Assembly: GCF_000027005.1 (NCBI RefSeq)
Contig: NC_012966.1
Coordinates: forward strand, 1,426,001-1,490,000
Source of the DNA: Komagataella phaffii GS115
Taxonomy: Eukaryota; Ascomycota; Pichiomycetes; Pichiales; Pichiaceae
DNA length: 64,000 nt
Reading direction: 5' to 3'
Shown here: piece after piece, positions 38,622-47,750 of the stretch
How the letters are laid out: the number at the start of each line of letters is the position of its first letter
Numbering within the stretch: position 1 is the stretch's first letter
Notes under the pieces: generated by a model
Databases searched by the model: none
What the model was told of the DNA's origin: nothing
Seen by the model: the letters and a program-made list of their open reading frames with translations, nothing else
Position numbers and translations under genes: made by a program

Positions 38622-40014
38622 TTAGAAGCGGGATTTACTAACAACTCTCATTTAGGTCTTAGTGATTGACAGTGTTCATTTGGACGAAGACAAACAGATA
38701 GCTAGAAATAGAAGCGTCCCATGGACAATATATGTCAAGAGTAGAGACATCACTGAAGATGAAGTCAGCAAGTTCAAGGTCCTTGAAAAGAAGGGTATTG
38801 AAGATAAGATTGCCATCATCGGGAACAACAAAGACAGTTACGCAACAACGATTGTAAATCTCCTCAATAGAACCACCAAGGACGATATTATTCGACTACT
38901 GTCCGTGTTGACCAATGACTTACTAATTGAATTGGACGGATTTCAAGAATCTCTTTTGGCATTGAACAAAATTGATTCCAGTTTACCGTATGCTGCATTT
39001 TCCAAGTATTTGAACAGTCCTGATCAAGTTGTATCCTTGCTTTCTTCTTACAATCTGACTCTCCTTTTCGTCTTGCAAGACAAGACCAAGCTTGCGGACA
39101 ATTTGAAAGATACTACACCATTTATCAATGAATTATACCAATATCTATTTGAAAAGTTGTTGAGCAATGATGATATCAACCTACAATTCATTGGTGCACA
39201 ATTACTGAAGGAGCTGCTTTCAGTCAAGATTTATAGAGATCTTTTCTGGAATGGACCCAACAAGTGGCTGAAGGATTTGTTGAACTTATTTGAAAACAAG
39301 ACCTCAGACCTTCAACTCAAATACTATGCTTTGTTGTCTGTTTGGCTGCTAACCTTCAACAAAGATATTGTGAACGAACTTCCTAACCAACATCCAGAAA
39401 TCGTCCCCCTACTTTTGAACATTGCTAAGGAGTCTGTTAAAGAAAAACTCGTTAGAGTGGCTGTGTCTTCACTTTTAAACTTGGTATCTGTGGATAACAA
39501 CGAAGCTATTGTCAAAGTTGTGTTACTCCACAAAGGTCTCATAACTGTAAAGAAACTTAACGAGAGAAAGTGGACCGATGAGGAACTTAAAGTTGACCTG
39601 GAGAATCTACTGACTGTAGTCAATGAAACCGTTATCACCCTTACTACGTTCGACGAGTATGAGAATGAACTTAAGACTGGAAAGTTGACATGGTCTCCAG
39701 CTCACAAGGCGGAGCAATTCTGGATAGATAATTCTGCTGTGTTCAAGGAACAGAATTGGAAGCATTTAAAGACGTTGTTATCACTCTTGGAAGGCAGCAG
39801 CGACCTAGAGCCCAGCCAAAAGTACCTCAACCAAGCTATCGTATGTCATGATGTCGCCGAACTATTAAAACATCTCCCAGAATCATTGGATGTTCTGAAC
39901 AAGCTTGGAGCAAAAGCTAAGATTATGGCTCTGCTTAACTCACCAGATGCAAATGTCAAGTATGAAGCTCTGAATGCTACTCAGACTTTTGTCTCTCTTG
40001 TGTTCAACCATTAA
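38570..40014 (+). CDS. VMA13: V-ATPase subunit H (Vma13), spliced gene
   Basis: Exons 38570-38581 and 38656-40014 give 456 residues starting MATQVLVIDSVHLDED, parallel to S. cerevisiae Vma13 MGATKILMDSTHFNE. Subunit H is the regulatory V1 subunit that couples V1 to Vo and silences ATPase activity of free V1. The HEAT/armadillo body includes RNRSVPWTIY, LLKELLSVKIYRDLFW, YYALLSVWLLTFN and NVKYEALNATQTFV, all family blocks. The first exon is only 12 nt. A 5' out-of-frame ATG overlaps this start (see findings). TIF5 follows, also near VMA13 in S. cerevisiae (YPR036W, YPR041W). Confidence 0.94.
38582..38655 (+). other. VMA13 intron, 74 nt
   Basis: Donor GTATGT at 38582, branch TACTAAC at 38636-38642, acceptor TTTAG ending 38655, phase 0. 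Confidence 0.94.
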
Positions 40015-40125
40015 TCTTTTTAGTAAGTAGAGAAAATCTAGTCGCGATTATTTTCCCAATAAAAATTTTTGAACATAGCTTAAGTGGAAACCTTCAACCT
40101 TCTGACTATCCCTTTTTAGCCCACC

Positions 40126-41307
40126 ATGTCGTTCGTCAATATTTGCCGTGATAACACGGATCCGTTTTACCGTTATAAGATGCCTCTTATTCAGGCGAAG
40201 ACGGAAGGAAGAGGAAATGGTATCAAGACTGCTGTTCTGAACCTACCCGATGTGGCAAGAGCTTTAAATAGACCCACCATTTACGTTCTGAAATACTTTG
40301 GTTTTGAACTTGGTGCTCAGACTTCCCAAGAAAGATCTTTGGTTAACGGTGTTCACGAAGCTTCCAAATTACAGGACTGTCTGGACGGTTTTATCAACAA
40401 GTTTGTGCTGTGTGGTTCATGTAAGAATCCTGAGACCGATATCATCATTGAAAAAGACGGAACTTTGACCAGAGATTGCAAGGCCTGTGGTTCCAAGACA
40501 AAAATTGACCCTCGTCACAAATTGGCTACTTACATTGAAAAGAATCCTCCTGAAAGTGCCAAATCTAAGAAGAATAGAAAAGCTGCTACAGCTTCTGCCA
40601 ACGTCGTTGGTGGTGGTGTTTCGATTTCGGATATTGCCTCCGGACAAAAATCCACAGATGCTGACGCCATTCCTGCAGACGACGATGATGATATAGACGA
40701 GCTGGCACGAAAGATCAATGCTGAGGCTTCTGCCCTTCCAGAAGTTCAAGAAGTTGCTGATGACGAGTGGGCAGTAGACATGTCTGAGGAGGCAATCAGG
40801 AAAAGAGCACAAGAATTGGAAGGACTTACTGTAAATGAAGAACTTAGTGCTCTAGATGAGTTTGGTGAATGGTTATTGGGTTTTGACAAATCCGAATTGC
40901 CTAGTGATGTTGATATCTACAAGAGAGCTTCCGATTTGGATATCGTAGAGGATGAAAAGATACTGCAAGTTCTAGCACAAGCTTTATTCGATGAAGATAT
41001 TCTCAATCAAATCCCTGAGCACAAAGGACTGCTAGGAAAACTGATTACTAACGAAAATGCTGAAAAGTCGTTGCTAGGAGGTATCGAAAGATTAGTGGGC
41101 TTACAATTCACAGATCTAATACCAGCTGTTCCAAAAATTGTAATGATTCTTTACGATGAGGACTTAGTCTCCGAGGCGGTTATACAGGACTGGGGTACTC
41201 ATGTCTCCAAAAAGTTTGTACCTAAAGACGTTTCAAAAAAGGTCAGAAAAGCTGCCAAACCATTCCTGAAATGGTTGGACGAGGCTGAAGAGGAGGACAG
41301 TGATTGA
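40126..41307 (+). CDS. TIF5: Translation initiation factor eIF5
   Basis: 393 residues, ATG 40126. eIF5 is the GTPase-activating protein for eIF2 in the scanning ribosome. The N-terminus has CRDNTDPFYRYKMP with the arginine finger (Arg16 here, Arg15 in S. cerevisiae), then the zinc ribbon CGSC ... CKACG (about residues 98-127). A linker of acidic and Ala/Ser residues precedes the C-terminal W2 HEAT domain (about 230-385), ending in the acidic-aromatic FLKWLDEAEEED that contacts eIF2-beta and eIF3. Nothing unusual. Confidence 0.96.
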   Translation: MSFVNICRDNTDPFYRYKMPLIQAKTEGRGNGIKTAVLNLPDVARALNRPTIYVLKYFGFELGAQTSQERSLVNGVHEASKLQDCLDGFINKFVLCGSCKNPETDIIIEKDGTLTRDCKACGSKTKIDPRHKLATYIEKNPPESAKSKKNRKAATASANVVGGGVSISDIASGQKSTDADAIPADDDDDIDELARKINAEASALPEVQEVADDEWAVDMSEEAIRKRAQELEGLTVNEELSALDEFGEWLLGFDKSELPSDVDIYKRASDLDIVEDEKILQVLAQALFDEDILNQIPEHKGLLGKLITNENAEKSLLGGIERLVGLQFTDLIPAVPKIVMILYDEDLVSEAVIQDWGTHVSKKFVPKDVSKKVRKAAKPFLKWLDEAEEEDSD

Positions 41308-41388
41308 AAAGTAAGATTTAGCTTACAAATTCTCCCCCTTCTCTATGTTTTGGGGGGTTTCATACATAAAAAGAATGTCTACGTTAGT

Positions 41389-42600
41389 TTAAGATATTGG
41401 AAATGGTTTAGTTTTGCTCAGCACTGCAACTTGGTTTCCATGCGATATGTAACCTTTGACGTAGCCAATTGCTATTAGAATTGAAATGTGCTGTTCTGCT
41501 TCCCCAGATGAAAGTACATTTTGATTTGCTTCGTGGGTTAAACTGAAGTTCAAAGCTGTGGTCATGTCTGCAATCTTGACGAGATGTGAGTTTCGAACGT
41601 TGTGAACTTGTTTCAGTAGCGTCAAAACTGGTAGCTGCCTAAGTTTGAGAAAAACTACATACAGATTGTTTCTCAGAAGAACCTCCTCCAATCTGACAAA
41701 CTCAGCGTCAAATGTTTTCAAATCTCCAACTTTAATCGAATCGAAGATTGTTTGGTATCGATTTTTCACTTTTGAAAACTGGCTGTACAATTTCTGGCTG
41801 GGTAGTTTTCTTGTGACTAGAAGCTGCAACGGAGCCAATAATAGTATTATACATTGCATATTTTTTGTGCTGGTTTTTAAACATGTGCTGAGAGCACTTG
41901 TCAGATTTTTATGAGCTTCCTCAAACTTATTGTGAAAACAGTTGAGGACAGCATTGAGGTAGAGGTATGCAGTACTGTGAGATTTGGGGACTTTTCGAAG
42001 GCTCGGTAAAGTAGATGATGCTGAAAGTAAGACTTTCTGTAATGAGCTGGCCAGGTCGAACTTGTTCATGGTGAAGTAAAGTTTGAACAGTATTCCAGCA
42101 AAATAGTAGACTGCTATTTTCTTTGAAGTTGCAAGATCAGGGTTCTTGTCACTTAAACAAATTTTGAACGACCTATTGAATACATCAGCAATTTTCTCCA
42201 AAGGTGCCCTTGAATGCTCGGGAGTGGATTGATCACCTTTGTTACTATTATACAAATTTCCGACATATTTCAGCTCAGTAGAAAGGAGGATCAGAAGACC
42301 GATAATCCAGTTTGTTTCATTATCAGCGATACGGTTGAGCTGGGAAACTAGATCAAGACTTGTTTCAAACGCCTTTTTGAGGTCTCCATGTTTGGTAATT
42401 GATTTGAGAAGCGATAGATATGTTGAGACCAAATCGGTCCATTTTTGGTCAACAATCCGGTTTTGTTGCGGTAATGCGAAGTTTGATCTTTCTTGAAGAA
42501 GGTTATTTGGAATGCTTATGGAAAGGAGATTACTCAGTGATGAGCCATCTTGAAACCTTACAGCTTGAGACACTTGTTGGAAGTACTGCAGCTCTGACAT
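41389..42600 (-). CDS. CSN12: PCI-domain protein Csn12-like
   Basis: 403 residues, ATG 42600. Csn12/Thp1/PCID2-type PCI protein that acts with Thp3 in transcription elongation and mRNA maturation, and co-purifies with the COP9 signalosome. The helical body includes AYLYLNAVLNCFHNKFEEAHKNL and the PCI region VGDLKTFDAEFVRLEEVLLRNN plus LVKIADMTTALNF with the winged-helix end (ISILIAIGYVKGYIS). Its orientation relative to the Acf4-like gene matches S. cerevisiae CSN12/ACF4 (YJR084W/YJR083C). Confidence 0.85.
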   Translation of the reverse strand: MSELQYFQQVSQAVRFQDGSSLSNLLSISIPNNLLQERSNFALPQQNRIVDQKWTDLVSTYLSLLKSITKHGDLKKAFETSLDLVSQLNRIADNETNWIIGLLILLSTELKYVGNLYNSNKGDQSTPEHSRAPLEKIADVFNRSFKICLSDKNPDLATSKKIAVYYFAGILFKLYFTMNKFDLASSLQKVLLSASSTLPSLRKVPKSHSTAYLYLNAVLNCFHNKFEEAHKNLTSALSTCLKTSTKNMQCIILLLAPLQLLVTRKLPSQKLYSQFSKVKNRYQTIFDSIKVGDLKTFDAEFVRLEEVLLRNNLYVVFLKLRQLPVLTLLKQVHNVRNSHLVKIADMTTALNFSLTHEANQNVLSSGEAEQHISILIAIGYVKGYISHGNQVAVLSKTKPFPIS

Positions 42601-43142
42601 TGAATTGGAGGTCCAACTGGAGAGAGATAGATTTGATGGTAGGAAATGACGGTGTTGGGATGTTGTTCCCTTGGGACAGAATGATGTTTAACGATGCAAT
42701 TTTGATACAATATAAGGATTTGATAGACTTAAATCCAGTCAATTACTTGGAGATCTATCCGTTTTACGGTGTAAGGTTAAAGGTGCAAAATATCATTTAT
42801 TATATAGCAGTTGCATTTTAAAGATTTACAAATGGTCTCGCTTGAAACAAGTAAAGTTGACGATGCAGGCAACTTAATATCCAGTGGCCAAAATAAAACT
42901 GAAATGAAATCCATTTGAGTTGATTAACTATTCAGTTTTGATGGACAAATCATGTTTTGTCAAGCACAGCCCTTTTCTTTAACGTCTGTACTTCAACCTC
43001 ATCTCCAGATATATTATAAAAGTGAAATATAAATATTTTAATTCGCTATTTACATTTAACCCAATTCGGAACCCAGAATCCTTAAGATCCTATCAAAAAG
43101 ATCGCACACCATTCTGTACCGTAAACAACACAACATTGGTAT
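42601..43142. other. Divergent promoter region
   Basis: 542 bp between CSN12 and the Acf4-like gene. Open frames here overlap the CSN12 5' end antisense or lack coding character. No repeat or RNA gene recognised. Confidence 0.4.
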
Positions 43143-43952
43143 ATGGCCGTCCCAAGTACACCACCAAGAGGCATACAATACAAGAAATCGATACCCATTC
43201 TGGCTAACAATGATGCACTCCTCAACACCCAACCAGTAACCCCTGTCACACAACGACAAGTTAGCGAGTCAACAGGACTGTTGAAGTTTTCCATAGGCAA
43301 AAATGCGGCATCTCCGGTGAGAGATGGTCTCCCCATGTACCTTCCATTGAAATCTGCTGTACATGAGGACAAGGAAAACGATATCCTGTTTCAACTGGCT
43401 AAGAAGCAACGACAGGTGGTGGACCTGGCTCAAACATTAAAGATAGCCAAACAGGAGCTTGCGGAACTGGAACGAAAGTACCAATCCGAGTTCGATTCTA
43501 GAAACCCGTCCCCTGTTCAAAAGAAGGATCAGAATCCACCAACGGCGGCTAAGAATCCATTGACTGAACTAAAACGGATCATGGAGAAAAACAATGAAAA
43601 AAAACCATCTGCACTCAAGAGCAGGAAAAGTTTGTTCAATTTGCAACAAGACTTTGAGGATAACAGAGCAATCCAAAAAATCCGCACGGATTTTACTACT
43701 CTCTCTTCGAACTTTTTAAATGATTCTAAGAAATTTCAGCAGGGTTTTGTGACAAAAGCCAATAGTTTCTTTAACAACTTTAACACCTCAGGCAGCAACT
43801 CCGTAGCTAGCGACCAAAATTCTTTGGAGCGCAAAGCATCTGGAAGTTGCCTGTATGATGTTCGAAAGCATGACGCAAACCAGACATTGATGAGCTCTGA
43901 AGATGAAGATGAAGAAGATTATGGCGGAAAAGCATACCGACTAGACTTGTAG
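43143..43952 (+). CDS. Coiled-coil protein, possible Acf4 counterpart
   Basis: 269 residues, ATG 43143. N-terminus with S/T-P motifs (PSTPPRG, VTPVT, ASPVRDG). A coiled coil lies near residues 75-115 (ENDILFQLAKKQRQVVDLAQ, then LKIAKQELAELERKY), with polar, Lys-rich and Asn/Ser-rich segments after it and an acidic end (SSEDEDEEDYGG). By position and orientation next to CSN12 it could correspond to S. cerevisiae ACF4 (YJR083C), linked to cortical actin patches; sequence alone does not prove it. Confidence 0.65.
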   Translation: MAVPSTPPRGIQYKKSIPILANNDALLNTQPVTPVTQRQVSESTGLLKFSIGKNAASPVRDGLPMYLPLKSAVHEDKENDILFQLAKKQRQVVDLAQTLKIAKQELAELERKYQSEFDSRNPSPVQKKDQNPPTAAKNPLTELKRIMEKNNEKKPSALKSRKSLFNLQQDFEDNRAIQKIRTDFTTLSSNFLNDSKKFQQGFVTKANSFFNNFNTSGSNSVASDQNSLERKASGSCLYDVRKHDANQTLMSSEDEDEEDYGGKAYRLDL

Positions 43953-43982
43953 TCAAATAGCATACAAACAGCATCAAGACCA

Positions 43983-44380
43983 TTAAATACTCGCCTCAAC
44001 TAAAAACTCGTCTTCCTTGATTGACTTTACTTTTTCGATTAGATCACCAAGCGGTGTATCAAGAGACGGGTACTGTCTACGCTATTCACGGTTAGCGTCA
44101 ACAAAATGTAAAAAAAAAGAAAAAAAGACTGTAAAGCCCAACTTACTTTTGCCAAAAAGCCAAACAACTCAGTTCTGCTCATCTCTTCCACTGGCTTAGC
44201 CTCAATGTCAATGGGAATGTCATCCTTGACCACCTCTGTGTCCTTCTTCTTGGATTGCTTTTTCGATATCGTTCGTCGGCTAGAGGGCTTGAAGGTGGTA
44301 AAAAACATTGAATACAATGTAGCCCCCACAACGAGGCCCACAAACCCATAAAAGAATTTCTTCTTTACTTGGTGTACCAT
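43983..44380 (-). CDS. Small single-pass membrane protein, spliced, function unknown
   Basis: Exons 44380-44147 and 44081-43983 give 110 residues. The N-terminus MVHQVKKKFFYGFVGLVVGATLYSMFF is basic then hydrophobic (one membrane span about residues 9-27), followed by a Lys/Ser-rich stretch and a conserved-looking C-terminal part (RTELFGFLAK joined to RRQYPSLDTPLGD). Reading through the intron would replace the charged tail with a second hydrophobic stretch, so the splice matters. Mitochondrial or ER membrane location is plausible but unproven. Convergent with the Acf4-like gene, 30 bp apart. Confidence 0.7.
44082..44146 (-). other. Intron of the small membrane-protein gene, 65 nt
   Basis: Donor GTAAGT at 44146-44141, T-rich middle, branch CGCTAAC at 44097-44091, acceptor AATAG ending 44082, phase 0. 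Confidence 0.85.
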
Positions 44381-44714
44381 TGCAATGGAAGAGGTTGATA
44401 TATTTAAAGAGGTCCAAGGACCCGTGGAAGCAAAATACCTTCAATTCCCTACCGCGATTGACTTTCTGATGTTTGATTAGATGGACAATCAGCAAATGTA
44501 CAGTAAAGCGAAATGAAACGAAATTGTCACAGCGTTTGGATGGACTTAATCAAGGACAGCTAGCAATGCCAAGACAGTAACTAATACACTGCATTTCTCT
44601 TAACAGTACTCAACTTCCACACTTCGTCAGGTTCTGGTTCCTGGCCCATGCGCGACTCATCCCCCGCCTGATGAAATAGATAAATTTTTGCATCTATGAA
44701 CTTTTCACTCAAAA
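44381..44714. other. Divergent promoter region
   Basis: 334 bp between the small membrane-protein gene and the PDI-like gene. Nothing further recognised. Confidence 0.4.
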
Positions 44715-45590
44715 ATGAAGTCGTTACTGCTACTTCTATTAGCTCTCTGTCAAACTGTCTTTGGTACGATATGGGAACTCACGGACAAAAACTTTGAAAA
44801 AAAAGCTTTTGGGCAGCAAGGTATGTACTCCTTCGTGTACATCTACTCCCCTTATTGCAATTATTGTAACGAGATGACACCTCAATTCGCTGCACTAGCT
44901 GATTTATACGACGACACCAAGTTGCAACTATTCCAGATTAATGGGTATGCCAACAAGAGGGTCTCAAAGAAATACGAGGTAGTCGGGTTTCCTGTTTTGA
45001 AGATTTTTTCATCTGATGGAACCGACATGGGGTCTTATACCGGTGTCAGAGGCACTCAGAACTTCATTGATTATATTCATGAAGTTACAGGGGTTACTCC
45101 AAGCTTTCCAGACTCTTATGTCAAACAGCCTACTTCAGAGGAGCTAGAAGATATCATAAAAGACACTAAGAGGGATATTCTCGTTGCTTTTTCACAGCCT
45201 TGGCTTAGAGGCTGGGAGTTCCCTTACACAAACTTTTACGAATCTCTGGCAAGATATTATGCTGAAGAGCTTGATGACTCTTTGACTACCTTCGTCAGAA
45301 TAGACGTCTCCGACGCCAAGAATGCTGAGATTGTTTCGAAGTTTCAAGTTTCAAAAACTCCTTCAGTTTTCCATTTTGCCTCTTATCGTGAATATTATGA
45401 TCAAACACATAAGCTTTTCAAAGAAGATTTGGGCCCCGTGGAAATTGTTCAATTGCTAGAGGGTGCTGAGGACTTAGTTACTGAGAGCATTAGGCTGTCA
45501 ACATTATCAGACTCTCGCCACAAAGATGTTGAGGAGTCTGGGGAAGCAGATAATTCCTTTGAAGAGTATGCCCAACTAAGGGAATTGTAG
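44715..45590 (+). CDS. Secretory-pathway thioredoxin-domain protein (PDI-like, CNYC active site)
   Basis: 291 residues, ATG 44715. A signal peptide (MKSLLLLLLALCQTVFG) is followed by one thioredoxin domain (about residues 19-130) with redox motif C48-N-Y-C51 and the cis-Pro loop (VVGFPVLKIF). A second region (about 150-255) is thioredoxin-like but lacks a CxxC, as in b-type PDI domains. It ends AQLREL, with no canonical HDEL/KDEL. A role in disulfide formation in the ER is inferred; it is shorter than Eps1 and different from Mpd1/Mpd2 at the active site. Its neighbour ERD2 encodes the HDEL receptor, probably by coincidence. Confidence 0.75.
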   Translation: MKSLLLLLLALCQTVFGTIWELTDKNFEKKAFGQQGMYSFVYIYSPYCNYCNEMTPQFAALADLYDDTKLQLFQINGYANKRVSKKYEVVGFPVLKIFSSDGTDMGSYTGVRGTQNFIDYIHEVTGVTPSFPDSYVKQPTSEELEDIIKDTKRDILVAFSQPWLRGWEFPYTNFYESLARYYAEELDDSLTTFVRIDVSDAKNAEIVSKFQVSKTPSVFHFASYREYYDQTHKLFKEDLGPVEIVQLLEGAEDLVTESIRLSTLSDSRHKDVEESGEADNSFEEYAQLREL

Positions 45591-45786
45591 ATAGAAGTCT
45601 TCCCATTTGTGAAGGCAAGATAGAAACCAATCACATACATTTGGTGTAGACTAGAATGGATCTATCTGGTTATGTAATCACGATACCTTTCGGAATTGTC
45701 TCGTGTAGCAGGCGCGCCCCTTCGCATCTCAAATCAACAGTTGGCAAGTGTCACTTTCTAAGTTAGCACTCTACTTTAAGAACAAA

Positions 45787-46477
45787 ATGAACATCTTTAG
45801 AATCCTAGGTAAGTTTCCGCTCTGCTCAATTGAAGAATCAAACCCAATTTTCTAACCACGCAGGTGATATCTCTCATTTGATAAGCATCTTGATCCTAAT
45901 ACATGCTGTATCAACAACAAAGTCTGCTCAAGGTATCTCATTAAAAACTCAAGCAGCTTATGTCGTAGTCTTTGTGAGCAGGTATCTTGACCTCTTTTTC
46001 AGATATGTGTCACTTTACAACACGCTGATGAAACTCTTTTTCATTGTCTCTTCCATTTACGTTGTGTTTTTGTTAAATCGGTACAAAAAGAACAGTGAAA
46101 AGACCAATGATATTTTCCCAGTATGGTATCTCTTTGGAGGAGCGTTCGTTTTCGCTTTGATCTTCAACTACGAATTTAGTATTGTGGAGATTTTGTGGAG
46201 CTTCAGTCTTTGGTTAGAAAGTGTTGCTATCATTCCGCAATTAGTGGTTCTTCAGAGAACGGGAGAAGCTCAATTACTAACCACACATTACATATTTGCA
46301 CTTGGATTATACAGAGCGTTATACATCCCCAATTGGATCTACCGTTACTACACAGAGGGTCGCATGGACAAGATTGCAGTCATTTCTGGTATCTTACAGA
46401 CTATTGTCTATTCTGACTTTTTCTACATTTACTACAAGAAAGTAGTTAAGAACTTGAAATTCAAGCTGCCAGAATGA
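45787..46477 (+). CDS. ERD2: ER-retention (HDEL/KDEL) receptor Erd2, spliced gene
   Basis: Exons 45787-45808 and 45864-46477 give 211 residues starting MNIFRILGDISHL, matching Erd2 MNPFRILGDLSHL. It is a seven-span Golgi membrane protein that returns HDEL-tagged proteins to the ER. Family blocks: SILILIHAVSTTKSAQGISLKTQ, SRYLDLFFRYVSLYNTLMK, and ALGLYRALYIPNWIYRY. Without the 22-nt first exon the frame lacks its true N-terminus. It is convergent with PRE7 (66-bp spacer), the same arrangement as S. cerevisiae YBL040C/YBL041W. Confidence 0.97.
45809..45863 (+). other. ERD2 intron, 55 nt
   Basis: Donor GTAAGT at 45809, branch TTCTAAC near 45849-45855, acceptor GCAG ending 45863, phase 1 (G joined to GT gives the conserved Gly of LGD). 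Confidence 0.95.
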
Positions 46478-46543
46478 ACATGGAAATATAGAAAAACAAA
46501 AGATAGTGTATCAATAAGTATATATGTGTTGCAGGAATAAAAA

Positions 46544-47348
46544 TCAGTCCTTCTTCAAAGGATAATATTCAGTCCTGACGCCATCTTTAGTCACGATCAG
46601 GATCTCCAGCCCGTCACCGACGTTAATGTGTCTCTCAGTGGCCGATGAAAATGCGTCTCTAACCAGACTGATTACTTCGTCCAATTTTAAGTATTTCAGT
46701 TCTTTCTTTGCTGTTCCATTCGAGTCAGGGTCCATTTGGTTCTTGAAATTCACTTGATTATCTAGGAAAGGCATTATCAAAGACGCAGCACCCCCACCCG
46801 CTCTACATTGTTCTCTTTCGTAGGAACCGACAGGATCAAATGAGTAGACTGCTCCTTTACCTTCTTCGTCCAGTCCCGCAATGATAGTATGCACATAGTA
46901 AGGAAAGAATCGTTTTCCATATAGCAAATGTTGTATGAATCTTGCCGCAGATTTAATCGTCAAGTTCTTTTTATGATCAAAATGATACCATTTTAGCTGA
47001 TTGCGGAATCTCTTGACCAATGCGTCTCCATCTGCTGCGAATCCATTCGCAGTGATCAGTAATTCGTCTCCTACCGAGAACACTTTTGGCTCATATCTGG
47101 AATTGATTGAATAGCCTGTGGTATGTCTGGTATCTCCTGCTAAAATTGCAAAGTCTTCTCCGGCAATTCCCAAAACTGTACCACCGTTGTCTTGAAATTG
47201 ATGTTAGTAACTATTGCCATTGAAATCATGTTAGCAGTCTTAAGACCGAATTATAATACCTACCAGAGTAAGGATTAAACTGGTGTTCTATGGGGACATT
47301 GGATACGCCTGAATTATAATCAGACGACACTGCACTTGTAACACTCAT
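46544..47348 (-). CDS. PRE7: 20S proteasome beta-6 subunit Pre7, spliced gene
   Basis: Exons 47348-47264 and 47190-46544 give 243 residues. The N-terminus MSVTSAVSSDYNSG ... PIEHQFNPYSDNGGTVLGIAG follows S. cerevisiae Pre7 (PIEHQFNPYGDNGGTILGIAG), showing that the splice is right. Beta-6 is a structural, non-catalytic beta-ring subunit. Other blocks are LAGDTRHTTGYSINSRYEPK, GKRFFPYYVHTIIAGLDE and SYEREQCRAGGGAASLIMPFLDNQVNFKNQ, nearly invariant. A PACE-like Rpn4 site lies just upstream of the ATG. Confidence 0.97.
47191..47263 (-). other. PRE7 intron, 73 nt
   Basis: Donor GTAGGT at 47263-47258, branch TACTAAC at 47209-47203, acceptor CAAG ending 47191, phase 1 (G joined to AC restores Asp of the SDNGG motif). 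Confidence 0.95.
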
Positions 47349-47750
47349 TAGGAATGTAGTCGGTGATGGTAGTGGCAAACCTCTCTCAATTGATATAGAG
47401 CGAGATATCTTGAAATATTGAGTGGTACACGGGATATGTTTAATTTCTAATGATCGTTAAGTGATTCGAAAAGGTGCTATTCCAGAACAATTGGAGTGAA
47501 AAATGGTACCTATAAATGTATTTGCCTCATCTATTAGTTATAGAGATTGTCTGAAGATTAATTTTCTGCCATTCTTTTGGCTTGTGTGGAAAACATATCT
47601 GTCTGGCTTTAAAATGTGGAAAAAAATTACATAATCAGGTGAGCGAGAAGGGGTCTAGCATCGAGTATACCTCGTCTTGCATAACGAACAAGTGGCCTAC
47701 CAGACTCATACCTGTATCTTGCATTGACAAATTGTTCTCTACAATCCGAG
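47349..47750. other. Divergent promoter region PRE7/PMT6
   Basis: 402 bp, holding the PACE-like site near PRE7. Nothing else recognised. Confidence 0.4.
47371..47379 (+). promoter_or_regulatory. PACE-like element upstream of PRE7
   Basis: AGTGGCAAA differs in one base from the Rpn4-binding PACE consensus GGTGGCAAA. It ends up 23 bp from the PRE7 ATG, which is closer than usual, so the match could be chance. Confidence 0.35.
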
